Source: Alicyclobacillus sendaiensis NBRC 100866
Lineage (GTDB): Bacteria > Bacillota > Bacilli > Alicyclobacillales > Alicyclobacillaceae
NCBI RefSeq assembly: GCF_001552675.1
Contig: NZ_BCRQ01000025.1
Coordinates: 1-38,367 of the forward strand
Length of the DNA stretch: 38,367 nt
Direction of reading: 5' to 3'
Part shown: piece after piece, positions 12,252 through 19,455 of the stretch
Layout: every line of letters begins with the position of its first letter
Numbering within the stretch: the first letter of the stretch is position 1
The notes under the pieces: generated by a model
The model's input: the letters and a program-made list of their open reading frames with translations, nothing else
Told to the model about the DNA's origin: nothing
Database searches by the model: none
Made by a program: the position numbers and the translations under genes

Positions 12252-12274
12252 AAAAAGCCCGGCGCATGCCGGGC
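12250..12274 (-). terminator. rho-independent terminator of mntH
   Basis: GCCCGGC (12257-12263), loop GCAT, GCCGGGC (12268-12274); on the minus strand the stem is followed by six U residues. It begins immediately after the convergent flippase stop codon and may also act partly on that transcript. Confidence 0.85.
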
Positions 12275-12283
12275 CGAAAAGCG

Positions 12284-13582
12284 TCAGAAGGTGCCGCCGA
12301 AGGACAGATAGAGAAGCAGCATGTTCAACACGACGATCACGCTCGCGCAAAAGCTCGCCACCCAGGTGGTCAGCCGCCGGTTGACCAATCGCCCCATGAT
12401 GTCCGGCCGGCGCGTGAAGTAGATGAGGGCCACCACCGGCATCGGCAGGACGACGCTCAACACCACTTGGCTCAGGACGAGCGTCTGAGTCGGATCGATG
12501 CCGAGCGCGACGATGATGACGGTCGGGATCATCGTGATGACGCGCCGGAGCCAGAGCGGAATCGTGAAGCCGACAAACCCCTGCATGATGACCTGCCCGG
12601 CCATCGTGCCGACCGCGGAGCTCGAGAAGCCGGAGGCCAAGAGCGAAATGAGAAACACCGCGGCGCTCGCCGGCCCGAGCAGCGGCGTCAGCGTCTTGTA
12701 GGCGGTCGAGATGTCCGCCACGCCCGTGTGGCCGGTGTTGTGAAACACCGACGCGGCCATGAACATCATGGACAGGTTCACGAGACCGGCGAGCGACATG
12801 GCGATGACGACTTCTTTGGCGCTGAAGCGCGCGATCTTCACTTTGTCCTCTTCGTCCCGCGGCTGAATGCGGTTTTGCGTCAGGCTCGAATGCAAGTACA
12901 CCACGTGCGGCATCACCGTCGCGCCGATCACGCCGACGGCGAGCAGCACCGCCGCCTGGTTCCCGAGCCACGGCACCACGCTGTGGTAGGCCACCTGCCC
13001 CCAATTCGGCTTGGAAAAGGCCGTCTCCACCACGTAGCACAGCGCGATGATCAGGACGAACGCCGTGATGAACTTCTCCAACGGGCGGAAACCAAGGCGG
13101 TCGAGCGTCAGGATGAGATACGTGACGACGCCCGTGATGAGCGTGCCCCAGAGCATGGGAATGTGAAGAAGCAGATTCAAGCCGACCGTGGCACCTAAAA
13201 ATTCCGCGATATCGGTGGCCATGGCCGCGACTTCGGAAAACGCCCACATCACGTACGTCAGCCACTTCGGGAAGTGATCTCGGCACATCTCGGGCAGGCT
13301 CTTGCCCGTGGCGATGCCGAGCTTCGCGGACAGGTGCTGAATGAGCATCGCCATGAGATTCGCAAGCACGACCACCCACAACAAGCGGTAGCCAAACTGT
13401 GAGCCGCTCTGGATGTTCGTCGCGTAATTGCCAGGGTCGATGTACGCGACGCAGGCGACAAAGGCCGGCCCAAGGAAGGGCAACAGCGCGCGCAGCCCTC
13501 TGCGGCGGCGATCCAGCGCGGCCCTAGCGGCTCGCACAGCCTTCGCGTCAGACGTCTGGTAGCTCGTGGTCGTCACACTCAC
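12284..13582 (-). CDS. mntH: NRAMP-family Mn(II)/metal transporter
   Basis: Proton-coupled divalent metal importer of the cytoplasmic membrane. The 432-residue product has about 11 transmembrane helices. It carries the two diagnostic NRAMP metal-binding helices, DPGNYATNIQSG in TM1 and MPHVVYLHSSL in TM6. The start is GTG 13582 with GGAGGGGG upstream; a GTG two codons later is too close to the ribosome binding site, and the long upstream extension is not conserved. A MntR-like operator and a consensus -10 lie in its leader, consistent with manganese repression. It is monocistronic with its own terminator. Confidence 0.94.
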   Translation of the reverse strand: MSVTTTSYQTSDAKAVRAARAALDRRRRGLRALLPFLGPAFVACVAYIDPGNYATNIQSGSQFGYRLLWVVVLANLMAMLIQHLSAKLGIATGKSLPEMCRDHFPKWLTYVMWAFSEVAAMATDIAEFLGATVGLNLLLHIPMLWGTLITGVVTYLILTLDRLGFRPLEKFITAFVLIIALCYVVETAFSKPNWGQVAYHSVVPWLGNQAAVLLAVGVIGATVMPHVVYLHSSLTQNRIQPRDEEDKVKIARFSAKEVVIAMSLAGLVNLSMMFMAASVFHNTGHTGVADISTAYKTLTPLLGPASAAVFLISLLASGFSSSAVGTMAGQVIMQGFVGFTIPLWLRRVITMIPTVIIVALGIDPTQTLVLSQVVLSVVLPMPVVALIYFTRRPDIMGRLVNRRLTTWVASFCASVIVVLNMLLLYLSFGGTF

Positions 13583-13651
13583 CTCATCGCCCCCTCCGCC
13601 GGCAACGGCCCTGCCTAGGGGCCCCGGACATGAGTTGTATTCGGGTAAGAT

Positions 13652-13671
13652 TTTTAGCCAAAGGAAACTTT
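13652..13671 (-). promoter_or_regulatory. MntR-like operator
   Basis: The segment TTTTAGCCAAAGGAAACTTT resembles the Bacillus MntR site TTTGCCTTAAGGAAAC (12 of 16 positions when aligned on GGAAAC). It lies just downstream of the mntH -10, covering roughly +2 to +21, where bound repressor would block elongation or open-complex formation. MntR itself is not in the window. Confidence 0.55.
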
Positions 13672-13679
13672 CTGACCCT

Positions 13680-13708
13680 ATTATACGCCGGATTCGGCGA
13701 TTTGTGAC
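13680..13708 (-). promoter_or_regulatory. mntH promoter
   Basis: A perfect TATAAT -10 (13680-13685) lies 17 bp from GTCACA (13703-13708) on the minus strand. Predicted transcription starts near 13673, giving a leader of about 90 nt to the mntH GTG. Confidence 0.65.
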
Positions 13709-13784
13709 CTGCACTTTTGTCCGAAACCAACATTTTTGGCCTAGGGAAAGTGCACAAGCTGCTGCCCACAGTCCTCCGCAAAGA

Positions 13785-13829
13785 CAAAAACTGCCCCTCA
13801 CCGCGCTTGCGCACGGATAAGGGGCAGTT
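13785..13829 (-). terminator. terminator of the fumarase gene
   Basis: AACTGCCCCT (13789-13798) pairs perfectly with AGGGGCAGTT (13820-13829); the loop can fold further through GCGC/GCGC. On the minus strand the stem runs into UUUUUGUCUUU. It isolates fumarase from the mntH promoter region. Confidence 0.85.
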
Positions 13830-13857
13830 CCCCAAGAACTCTATATCGAAGATGCGC

Positions 13858-15384
13858 TCACACGAACACGGGTTCCTTCAGATCCTCCAGCTTGACCATC
13901 GACTCCTCGGCGACTTCTTTGTGCAAGCTGTTCCCATGTGCATCCATCGTCACGATGGCCGGGAAGTTGTCTACCTCGAGGTGCCACATGGCCTCGGGGA
14001 TGCCGAACTGCTCGAGGAAGTCGACCCCCTTCACCTTCGTCACGCACCGCGCATAGAATTGCGCCGCGCCGCCGATGGCGTTCAAGTAGACCGCGCCGCA
14101 CTTCTTCAGGCCCTGCAGCGTCTTTTCGCCCATGCCGCCCTTGCCTATGACCGCGCGAATGCCAAACTTCTCGATGATGTCGGCCTGATAAGGCTCCTCG
14201 CGCGAACTCGTCGTGGGCCCAGCGGCCTTGACGTGCCATTCGCCGTTCTCGTCCTTGAGCATCACCGGGCCGCAGTGATACAGGATGCCGCCCCGGAGGT
14301 CCACCGGCGAATCGTGGTGCATGAGATACTTGTGAAGCTCGTCGCGACCCGTGTGGATTTCGCCCCGGATGAGCACCACGTCGCCCACCTTCAGCTTGCG
14401 GATCTGCTCCTCGCTGATGGGCGCCTGCAGCACGATCGCGTTCTCCGTCGAAAAGGCCTGCTTCGGACGCTCGAGCTGACCCTCGCCATCCTTGTACAGC
14501 CAGCGCCGGATTTCGCCCGTCTCGGGATCGAGCACCACGCCAAGGCGCCGGAAGGCCCAGCAGTTGTACGCCACCGAGACGAAGAAGCTCGCGGGAATCC
14601 GGTTGCGCACGCCAATCTTGCAACCTAAGAGCGTCACTCTCCCGCCAAAGCCCATGGTGCCGATGTCGAGCTGATTGGCCTTCTCCATGATGTATTGCTC
14701 GAGTTCGGCCAACTGCGGATTCGGGTTGACATCGTCCAGCGGGCGGAACAGCTGTTCCTTCGCCGCTTCATAGCCGCTCGTGCGATCGCCGCCGATGCAC
14801 ACGCCGATGAAGCCCGCACTGCACCCCTGACCCTGAGCCTGATAGACCGCGTGCAAGATGCACTTGCGAACGCCGTCGAGATCGCGCCCCGCTCGCCCGA
14901 GGCCCGGAAGCTCGGTCGGAAGGGCGTACTGGATGTTCTTGTTTTCACAGCCTCCGCCCTTGAGGATGAGCTTCACCTCGACCTCGTCTTTCTCCCACTG
15001 GTGGAAATGGACAATGGGCGTGCCCTCGCCGAGATTGTCGCCGGTGTTCTTGCCGGTGAGCGGATCGACCGAGTTGGGCCGCAGCTTGCCAAGCCGCGTC
15101 GCTTCGGCGACGGCCCGGCGAATCTCTTTCTCGAACTCAATTTGGTTGAAACCGACCGGACAATGGACGATGAAGGTCGGCATGCCCGTGTCCTGACAGA
15201 TGGGCTGCACGTCCTCCTCTGCGGAGATGATATTGTCGATGATGGTGTTCAGGGCGATGGACGCGCGGCTGCCCAACTCCTCCTGGAGCTGCGCCCGCTT
15301 GATGGCCCTGCGCACGTCGGGCGGCAGATTCGTGGAGGTCTCCGTGATGAGTTCCAATAGACTATCAAACGCTTTCGTCGCCAC
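13858..15384 (-). CDS. class I (iron-sulfur) fumarate hydratase
   Basis: Oxygen-sensitive [4Fe-4S] enzyme hydrating fumarate to malate in the TCA cycle. The 508-residue single chain contains both the alpha domain (N-terminal) and the beta domain (C-terminal, with SPVDLRGGILYHCGP and AAGPTTSSREE). Likely cluster ligands are Cys63 (QPICQDTG), Cys188 (QGQGCSAG) and Cys275 (AYNCWAF), whose spacing matches characterised class I fumarases. The start is GTG 15384 with AAAGGGG 9 nt upstream. Class I enzymes are heat-labile in some organisms, so its use in a presumed thermophile is notable. The gene has its own promoter-like TATACT (15429-15434) and terminator. Related tartrate dehydratases share the fold, but length and motifs favour fumarase. 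Confidence 0.92.
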   Translation of the reverse strand: MATKAFDSLLELITETSTNLPPDVRRAIKRAQLQEELGSRASIALNTIIDNIISAEEDVQPICQDTGMPTFIVHCPVGFNQIEFEKEIRRAVAEATRLGKLRPNSVDPLTGKNTGDNLGEGTPIVHFHQWEKDEVEVKLILKGGGCENKNIQYALPTELPGLGRAGRDLDGVRKCILHAVYQAQGQGCSAGFIGVCIGGDRTSGYEAAKEQLFRPLDDVNPNPQLAELEQYIMEKANQLDIGTMGFGGRVTLLGCKIGVRNRIPASFFVSVAYNCWAFRRLGVVLDPETGEIRRWLYKDGEGQLERPKQAFSTENAIVLQAPISEEQIRKLKVGDVVLIRGEIHTGRDELHKYLMHHDSPVDLRGGILYHCGPVMLKDENGEWHVKAAGPTTSSREEPYQADIIEKFGIRAVIGKGGMGEKTLQGLKKCGAVYLNAIGGAAQFYARCVTKVKGVDFLEQFGIPEAMWHLEVDNFPAIVTMDAHGNSLHKEVAEESMVKLEDLKEPVFV

Positions 15385-15428
15385 TTGCCACTACCCCTTT
15401 CACAGCACGTTCCTGGTGGCCCTCTTTC

Positions 15429-15434
15429 AGTATA
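15429..15434 (-). promoter_or_regulatory. probable -10 element for fumarase
   Basis: TATACT on the minus strand, about 45 nt upstream of the fumarase GTG. No convincing -35 hexamer is visible at 16-18 bp. Confidence 0.35.
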
Positions 15435-15484
15435 TCACTAGCCGCCTCCGAAGCCGGAATCGCGGTCCATTCACCGCCGCCCAC

Positions 15485-15506
15485 AAAAAAAGGGCCAAAA
15501 GGCCCT
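15485..15506 (-). terminator. terminator of lysA
   Basis: AGGGCC (15491-15496), loop AAAA, GGCCCT (15501-15506), followed on the minus strand by a run of U residues. The last base of the lysA stop codon is part of the stem, so termination is compacted onto the end of the gene. Confidence 0.85.
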
Positions 15507-16837
15507 CACCGGAGCGGCACATCCAGCCGCGCCACATCCGCCCATGTCTCCCGCCGCGCTACGAGACGCGCCTCGCCGTCCCGGCAGAAGACCACCGCGG
15601 GCTTGGGGATGCGGTTGTAGTGGCTCGCCATCGCATACGTGTACGCACCAGTCGCGAAGACGGCAAGCAGATCCCCCGGCTGTGGGTCCGCAAGCGGGAG
15701 ATCCCAGATGAGCATGTCCCCGCTCTCGCAGCACTTGCCCGCCACCGACCACAGGCGATCCGGGGCCTCCGCCGCGCGGTTCGCGTAACACGCGTGGTAC
15801 TTCGCGCCGTAGAGCGCCAGGCGCGGATTGTCCGTCATGCCCCCGTCGATGGCGACGTAATTGCGCACGCCCGGGATCACCTTGCGACTGCCCACGCGAT
15901 ACAGCGTGACCCCCGCCGGCCCAACGATGCTGCGGCCCGGCTCAATCCACAGGACCGGCACGTCCATGTCGCGAGCCGCAAAGGCCGACTTAGCAGCGCG
16001 AATGACGCCACGGACGAGATCGGCCACCGGCGGGGCGTCCTCGTCGGTGTACGGGATCCCGAACCCGCCGCCCAAGTTGAGCACGGAAAAGGGCAGGCCG
16101 AACCGGCTCAGTCCGTCTTCGTACACGCTCGCCATGCGATGAGCGAGCAGCTGGAAGCCTTCCACGTCGAAGATCTGCGATCCAATGTGGGCGTGCACGC
16201 CGATGACGCGCGCGCGTTCCACTTCCTTGAGCCGCGCAAACGCCTGCTCCACCTGATGGCTGGCGAGATCGAAGCCGAACTTGGAGTCCTGCTGCCCGGT
16301 GGAGATGTAGTCGTGCGTGTGCGCCTCGACCCCCGGCGCCACTCGCACAAGGACGTCGACCGTGCGCCCGGTTGTTTCAAGGATGTCGGCCAGGAGATCG
16401 ATCTCGTCAAAGTTGTCCACGATCACGGCGCCGATGCCGCTCTCCACCGCGTATTGGAGTTCCTCCGGGGTCTTGTTGTTGCCGTGCATGTGAAGCTTCG
16501 CCGCGGGCACGCCGGCCGCGAGCGCAGTGTACAACTCGCCCCCCGACACGACGTCGATGCCGAGTCCCTCCTCGTGCGCGAGCTGACACATGGCGATGGT
16601 GCAGAAGGCCTTGCTGGCGTACGAAATCTGGTACGGCACGCCTTCCTCTTGGAACACGCGGTGAAACGCGCGGATGGTCTCGCGAATCAGCCCCTCGTCG
16701 TATGCGATGAGCGGCGTTCCGAACTGACGGGCGAGATCGACCGCGCTTACCCCGCCGATGAGAAGGTGGCCCTTTTCATCTCGCGGAAAGTGCGCGTCCA
16801 CGCTCGGCCTCACGTCCAACAGGTGTTCTGACTTCAC
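15506..16837 (-). CDS. lysA: diaminopimelate decarboxylase
   Basis: PLP enzyme converting meso-diaminopimelate to L-lysine. The 443-residue fold-type III decarboxylase shows the PLP lysine in SYASKAF (Lys76), the glycine-rich phosphate site NLGGGFGIPY, EPGRSIVG and the second-subunit active-site segment GKCCESGD. It starts at GTG 16837 with TAGGAG 8 nt upstream; an in-frame GTG four residues earlier is too close to that site. No lysine riboswitch is present in the short leader, which holds only a small CTGAAT/ATTCAG hairpin (16896-16911). The gene is monocistronic. Confidence 0.95.
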   Translation of the reverse strand: MKSEHLLDVRPSVDAHFPRDEKGHLLIGGVSAVDLARQFGTPLIAYDEGLIRETIRAFHRVFQEEGVPYQISYASKAFCTIAMCQLAHEEGLGIDVVSGGELYTALAAGVPAAKLHMHGNNKTPEELQYAVESGIGAVIVDNFDEIDLLADILETTGRTVDVLVRVAPGVEAHTHDYISTGQQDSKFGFDLASHQVEQAFARLKEVERARVIGVHAHIGSQIFDVEGFQLLAHRMASVYEDGLSRFGLPFSVLNLGGGFGIPYTDEDAPPVADLVRGVIRAAKSAFAARDMDVPVLWIEPGRSIVGPAGVTLYRVGSRKVIPGVRNYVAIDGGMTDNPRLALYGAKYHACYANRAAEAPDRLWSVAGKCCESGDMLIWDLPLADPQPGDLLAVFATGAYTYAMASHYNRIPKPAVVFCRDGEARLVARRETWADVARLDVPLR

Positions 16838-16916
16838 ACTGTCCACTCCTATCGTCTCTCTCTTGCTCGACGCGACACGACCCGGTGCGCAGGACCTGAA
16901 TAAAGATTCAGACACA

Positions 16917-16946
16917 AGTATATACGTGCGCGATTGACGCGAGCAA
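16917..16946 (-). promoter_or_regulatory. lysA promoter
   Basis: TATACT (16917-16922) and TTGCTC (16941-16946) are 18 bp apart on the minus strand. The -35 touches the left direct repeat of the adjacent insertion, so the insertion stopped just short of destroying the promoter. Confidence 0.55.
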
Positions 16947-16963
16947 CGGCAAATTGCGTAAAG
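16947..16963 (+). repeat. left direct repeat (probable target-site duplication)
   Basis: This 17-mer matches 19088-19104 at 16 of 17 positions (core GGCAAATTGCGTAA identical). The two copies lie immediately outside the inverted repeats of the decayed element. Confidence 0.7.
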
Positions 16964-16989
16964 TGTTGAGCGTCAGTGATATGGTCACC
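16963..16989 (+). repeat. left terminal inverted repeat
   Basis: Begins GTGTTGAGCGTCAGTGA and ends GTCACC; it matches the reverse complement of 19062-19088 at 21 of 27 positions. Confidence 0.7.
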
Positions 16990-17017
16990 GTGAGATTCGT
17001 CCGTGAAAATGTCGTGG

Positions 17018-17104
17018 ATGAGCAAGGAGTATCTTGTGATGCGGCAGGAAGAAGCTCGACGTCTCACGGTCATTTCCAAAGTGAAGGACTTCACCCCAAC
17101 TTGA
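17018..17104 (+). pseudogene. N-terminal stub of an IS1202-like transposase
   Basis: ATG 17018 opens 28 codons (MSKEYLVMRQEEARRLTVIS, then KVKDFTPT) and a stop. The EEARRLTVISKV segment is typical of the start of IS1202/ISNCY-type transposases, which continue into a helix-turn-helix. Here the homology stops at about KVKD. Its position just inside the left inverted repeat is where that family's transposase begins. Family assignment is from memory of the motif. Confidence 0.55.
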
Positions 17105-17112
17105 GAGAGAGA

Positions 17113-17487
17113 AAATGGTATCCACCAAACCATTTCTACGGGGCGAAGTCTAACGTGCACCTTCGACAAACATGGCTCTTTTGCTTTGACAAATGGATGG
17201 AAATTGACCCTTCGGAGCAGCCTGAGAGTTTTTTCTCCGCGCTCGATCTGAGTCCGTATGCCGCGAAGTTGAGCAGTTTGACACCCCAAGGGGCCAAGCC
17301 CATCTCCCGGGAAGCTATCTTGCGCGCATTTCTGGCGGCGACCCTTAAAATAGCGGATGAAACTAGATGACGTGCATGTGTGGGGGGTATCGAGAAGGCC
17401 ACAGCGCATGCGTACGTCAACGCCAGTGTACTGTTGGCATCGGTTCTGGCGACGCACCGGACGAATCGTCTCGAGCAGGTGGCCTAA
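17113..17487 (+). pseudogene. internally deleted DDE transposase
   Basis: The first part (to about 17344) reads ...PESFFSALDLSPYAAKLSSL and PISREAILRAFLAA, the usual N-terminus of IS4/IS5-superfamily transposases with a DUF772-like domain. An in-frame TGA follows at 17368-17370. The same frame then gives IEKATAHAYVNASVLLAS...THRTNRLEQVA and a stop at 17485, which looks like a transposase C-terminus. The whole catalytic DDE core, probably about 300 residues, is missing. Inactive. Confidence 0.55.
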
Positions 17488-17505
17488 CCTGATGATTCGA
17501 ACGAA

Positions 17506-17688
17506 TACCGAAGGGGCGCGATCTATCCACACAGCAGAAAACGTGATGAAGGTAGAAATAGCCACGATTGGTCGTAGCAGATTGATGAATTCGATTGCAA
17601 CCATCTGAGCATCCAAGAGGTTTCCATTCAAGTCACGCCAAAAGGCCACTACGCAGTCGTGTTGATCGAATGGTCCGATTTTCACCAC
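17506..17688 (-). pseudogene. fragment of a CYP152-like P450 peroxygenase
   Basis: About 60 codons on the minus strand encode a recognisable internal piece of CYP152 fatty-acid hydroxylases (BSbeta/SPalpha type). This includes VVAFWRDLNGNLLDAQ, VAIEFINLLRPIVAIS and TFITFSAV, the I-helix region where the family has LRPIVA instead of the usual AGxxT. The N-terminal half and the C-terminal heme-binding Cys loop are absent. The frame stays open further, but the sequence past SAVWIDRAP is not P450-like and is antisense to the transposase remnant. Confidence 0.65.
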
Positions 17689-17979
17689 CTTGCGTCGTAG
17701 TCATGTCTTTGAACAGTCGATACACGATGACTCGACAGCGTATGTGCCAGCGTAACCGCATCTCGCTTCTCTCCATGCACAGAGTAGCCCGATTATCACG
17801 AGCAGATCAGCGAGGGTTTTTGCTCCGAACCCTGCTTATTCGATGAGCGTTTTCTGGAATCATCCGTCTCCCTTGCGGGTCCTCTGCTCGTTTTCCAGCC
17901 CCCAATTGGGCGTTTGCCCTTTCCTTGGGCGGGCATTCGACCATAAAGTGCAGTATCGCCTGGAGAAAGGAGATTGTAG

Positions 17980-18150
17980 ATGAGCAGAAAGAAGAAGAGC
18001 CATTATGTCGTCCTCAAATTAGGCGATGGAGTGGATGCACGAAGACTGGTCAAAGATCATTCATTCGCCAACTGGACGCTCGAGATCCAACGCCCCAGCA
18101 AATACAACCCATGCGTTCGTTATCACGTCCAGCGTGTCTACCCTCTTTAA
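17980..18150 (+). CDS. small basic protein of unknown function (56 aa)
   Basis: ATG 17980 follows AAAGGAG at 7-8 nt, a good ribosome binding site. The 56-residue product starts MSRKKKSHYVVLKLGDGVD and ends YHVQRVYPL; it is basic, has no signal peptide or transmembrane helix, and has a single Cys. I do not recognise a family. It lies inside the decayed insertion yet has an intact start and ribosome site, so it may be a surviving passenger gene or a recent fortuitous ORF. Confidence 0.45.
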   Translation: MSRKKKSHYVVLKLGDGVDARRLVKDHSFANWTLEIQRPSKYNPCVRYHVQRVYPL

Positions 18151-18283
18151 TCGTCCTTCAGGATCGCTTCTCTGTGGTCAAGACGGATTGTGATGGCGAT
18201 GTTTTCCGGATGATTCTATGTCATCCATGCGAAAGAGGAGAGGTTCACCAATCAATTCGTCTTCAACATAACGAAAGGAGCTC

Positions 18284-18478
18284 ATGAATATGGAACCGCA
18301 AATGAATCACCTCACAGTTCTTGAACTGCAGAAAGACACAGACCACCATCCGCAGTCATATCACATCCCGTTCATGACGGATAGTTTTCCACCCTACAGG
18401 CCAGTTCACAGGAATATCTACGGATGGTGTTATGTCCCATATTCCGTGCATCGGAAGACCATCAACGGCATGACGTAA
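18284..18478 (+). CDS. small protein of unknown function (64 aa)
   Basis: ATG 18284 (or ATG 18290, better spaced from AAAGGAG) opens a 62-64-residue protein rich in His, Pro and Tyr (TDHHPQSYHIPFMTDSFPPY, then GWCYVPYSVHRK). No family recognised. The upstream frame (from GTG 18174, containing CHPCERGE) stops in an ATGA overlap with ATG 18284, hinting at coupling between short ORFs. The gene is followed directly by a tandem hairpin that could end its transcript. Confidence 0.4.
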   Translation: MNMEPQMNHLTVLELQKDTDHHPQSYHIPFMTDSFPPYRPVHRNIYGWCYVPYSVHRKTINGMT

Positions 18479-18489
18479 TGGAACGAACG

Positions 18490-18561
18490 AAGACTCAAGA
18501 CGTTCGTGCTCTTGGGTCTTTGCATGCCCCTTCCTTGCCACGACCCATGGAAGGGGCATGC
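18490..18561 (+). terminator. tandem hairpins after the small ORFs
   Basis: The first hairpin pairs AAGACTCAAGA (18490-18500) with TCTTGGGTCTT (18510-18520), with one G-T pair. The second pairs GCATGCCCCTTCC (18522-18534) perfectly with GGAAGGGGCATGC (18549-18561) around a 14-nt loop. CGAACG (18484-18489) could alternatively pair with CGTTCG (18501-18506). There is no U-tract, so the role (terminator, attenuator, RNA element or IS end) is open. Confidence 0.4.
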
Positions 18562-18934
18562 TGCATCCTTAGAGACCATCATCCGTTGTGCGCTCATGGA
18601 GGAGAGGCGACGTGACTCGAGTCTAGATGCAAAGGACGCCTATCCGATGGACTCGACAACCTCCCGCTCCCATAAACGATCGTTTGAGCCTGCTCCATCA
18701 GCATCGTTGTCGTACGCCGCGTGATCCCCGGGAACAAAGGCCTGTTGACAGAGCGGCTCGAGCCGAATATCGCCCCCCAATTCCCAATGCACGTTCTGAC
18801 ATCTTGGCAAGGCGCGGACTCGTCCCCGACGCCACATACACTCACGACACGGTTGCGGAAGAAAGCGTTTCACATCGCCCATGTCGTCCATCCGAGTGCT
18901 CATGAAGACACTCGTTCGCACTGAATCATCTCCC
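18562..18934. other. stretch with no recognisable gene
   Basis: Both strands contain short open frames but none has a ribosome binding site together with a recognisable sequence. The minus-strand frame 18640-18987 is Cys/Arg-rich (PCRECMWRRG) but otherwise featureless. I regard it as debris of the insertion. Confidence 0.5.
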
Positions 18935-19061
18935 GCATGAGATTGCAACAACCACGATCTTGAGTCATATATGTAATATTTATCCATTTCAAGTTCTTTG
19001 AATGAATAGAGCCTGACTTCGACAGCTGGTCAGCATCACTGCCGCATTTGGCCTCGTCCGG

Positions 19062-19088
19062 GGTGACAGATTCACTGACGCTTGACAC
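19062..19088 (-). repeat. right terminal inverted repeat
   Basis: Read on the minus strand it begins GTGTCAAGCGTCAGTGA and ends GTCACC, matching the left repeat at 21 of 27 positions. The preceding 130 bp (AT-rich, TTTGAATGAATAG) probably is the noncoding right end of the element. Confidence 0.7.
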
Positions 19089-19104
19089 GGCAAATTGCGT
19101 AAGG
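19088..19104 (+). repeat. right direct repeat (probable target-site duplication)
   Basis: Second copy of the 17-mer at 16947-16963, with one mismatch (A to G at position 16). Confidence 0.7.
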
Positions 19105-19169
19105 TCTGCGCGCATAGGACGGCAAAAGCCAGAACACCCTAGCAACAGATTCGATTTGGAGGTGAGACC

Positions 19170-19379
19170 GTGCGCTTCAACCCCGTGGACTGGATTGCCT
19201 GGGCGCTCGTCATCATCGGGGGCATCAACTGGGGCCTGATTGGTTTTGCCAACTACAACCTCGTGGGAGCCCTCTTCGGCGCGACGTGGCTCTCGCAGTT
19301 CGTGTACGCGCTCGTTGGCCTCGGCGCGCTTTGGCAGCTGGTGGCCGTCCTGGTGAAGAGCCAGGCTGTAAGAATGTGA
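19170..19379 (+). CDS. DUF378 small membrane protein
   Basis: A 69-residue protein with two hydrophobic segments: IAWALVIIGGINWGLIGF (residues 7-24), the hallmark of DUF378 (Bacillus YuzA), then FVYALVGLGALWQLVAVL. Its function is unknown; members are small inner-membrane proteins of spore formers. The start is GTG 19170 with GGAGGTGA close upstream. The insertion lies directly upstream and may have separated it from its original promoter; no good replacement promoter is obvious. Confidence 0.85.
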   Translation: MRFNPVDWIAWALVIIGGINWGLIGFANYNLVGALFGATWLSQFVYALVGLGALWQLVAVLVKSQAVRM

Positions 19380-19404
19380 TTTCGCACAGGGCGCGAAACG
19401 GCGC

Positions 19405-19440
19405 AAAGCCCTGGCTCCCCGACGGGGAAACCAGGGCTTT
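19405..19440. terminator. bidirectional terminator
   Basis: AAAGCCCTGG (19405-19414) pairs with CCAGGGCTTT (19431-19440), with an inner CCCC/GGGG helix. It lies between the convergent DUF378 and MFS genes; the U-tract is only three to four bases on either strand. Confidence 0.75.
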
Positions 19441-19455
19441 CCTCGCACTGAACCC

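Larger units (their letters stand above)
16963..19088. mobile_element. decayed IS1202/ISTde1-like insertion with nested debris
   Basis: Imperfect 27-bp terminal inverted repeats lie at 16963-16989 and 19062-19088. They share GTGT, the 11-bp core AGCGTCAGTGA and GTCACC, for 21 of 27 identities. A 16-17-bp direct repeat flanks them. Just inside the left end is the N-terminus of an IS1202-like transposase. As I recall the family, the ISTde1 subgroup of IS1202 makes 15-18-bp duplications, which fits. The original transposase is lost after 28 codons. The interior now holds an internally deleted second transposase, a P450 fragment on the opposite strand, small ORFs and hairpins, and looks more AT-rich than its surroundings. 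Removing it would restore a normal divergent lysA-DUF378 intergenic region of about 180 bp. Confidence 0.65.

Noticed and set aside
10530-13379. A 949-codon open frame on the minus strand
   Set aside because: It runs through the start of the Pdp-Cdd gene, antisense through the flippase and out of frame through mntH. It is Arg/His-rich with no domain, as expected of GC-rich shadow frames.
16849-17688. A 279-codon minus-strand frame as one intact gene
   Set aside because: Only the first 60 codons resemble a protein family (CYP152); the remainder is antisense to transposase remnants and the lysA leader.
18640-18987. Cys-rich 115-codon minus-strand frame as a gene
   Set aside because: No ribosome binding site, no family resemblance, and it runs into the probable noncoding end of the decayed element.
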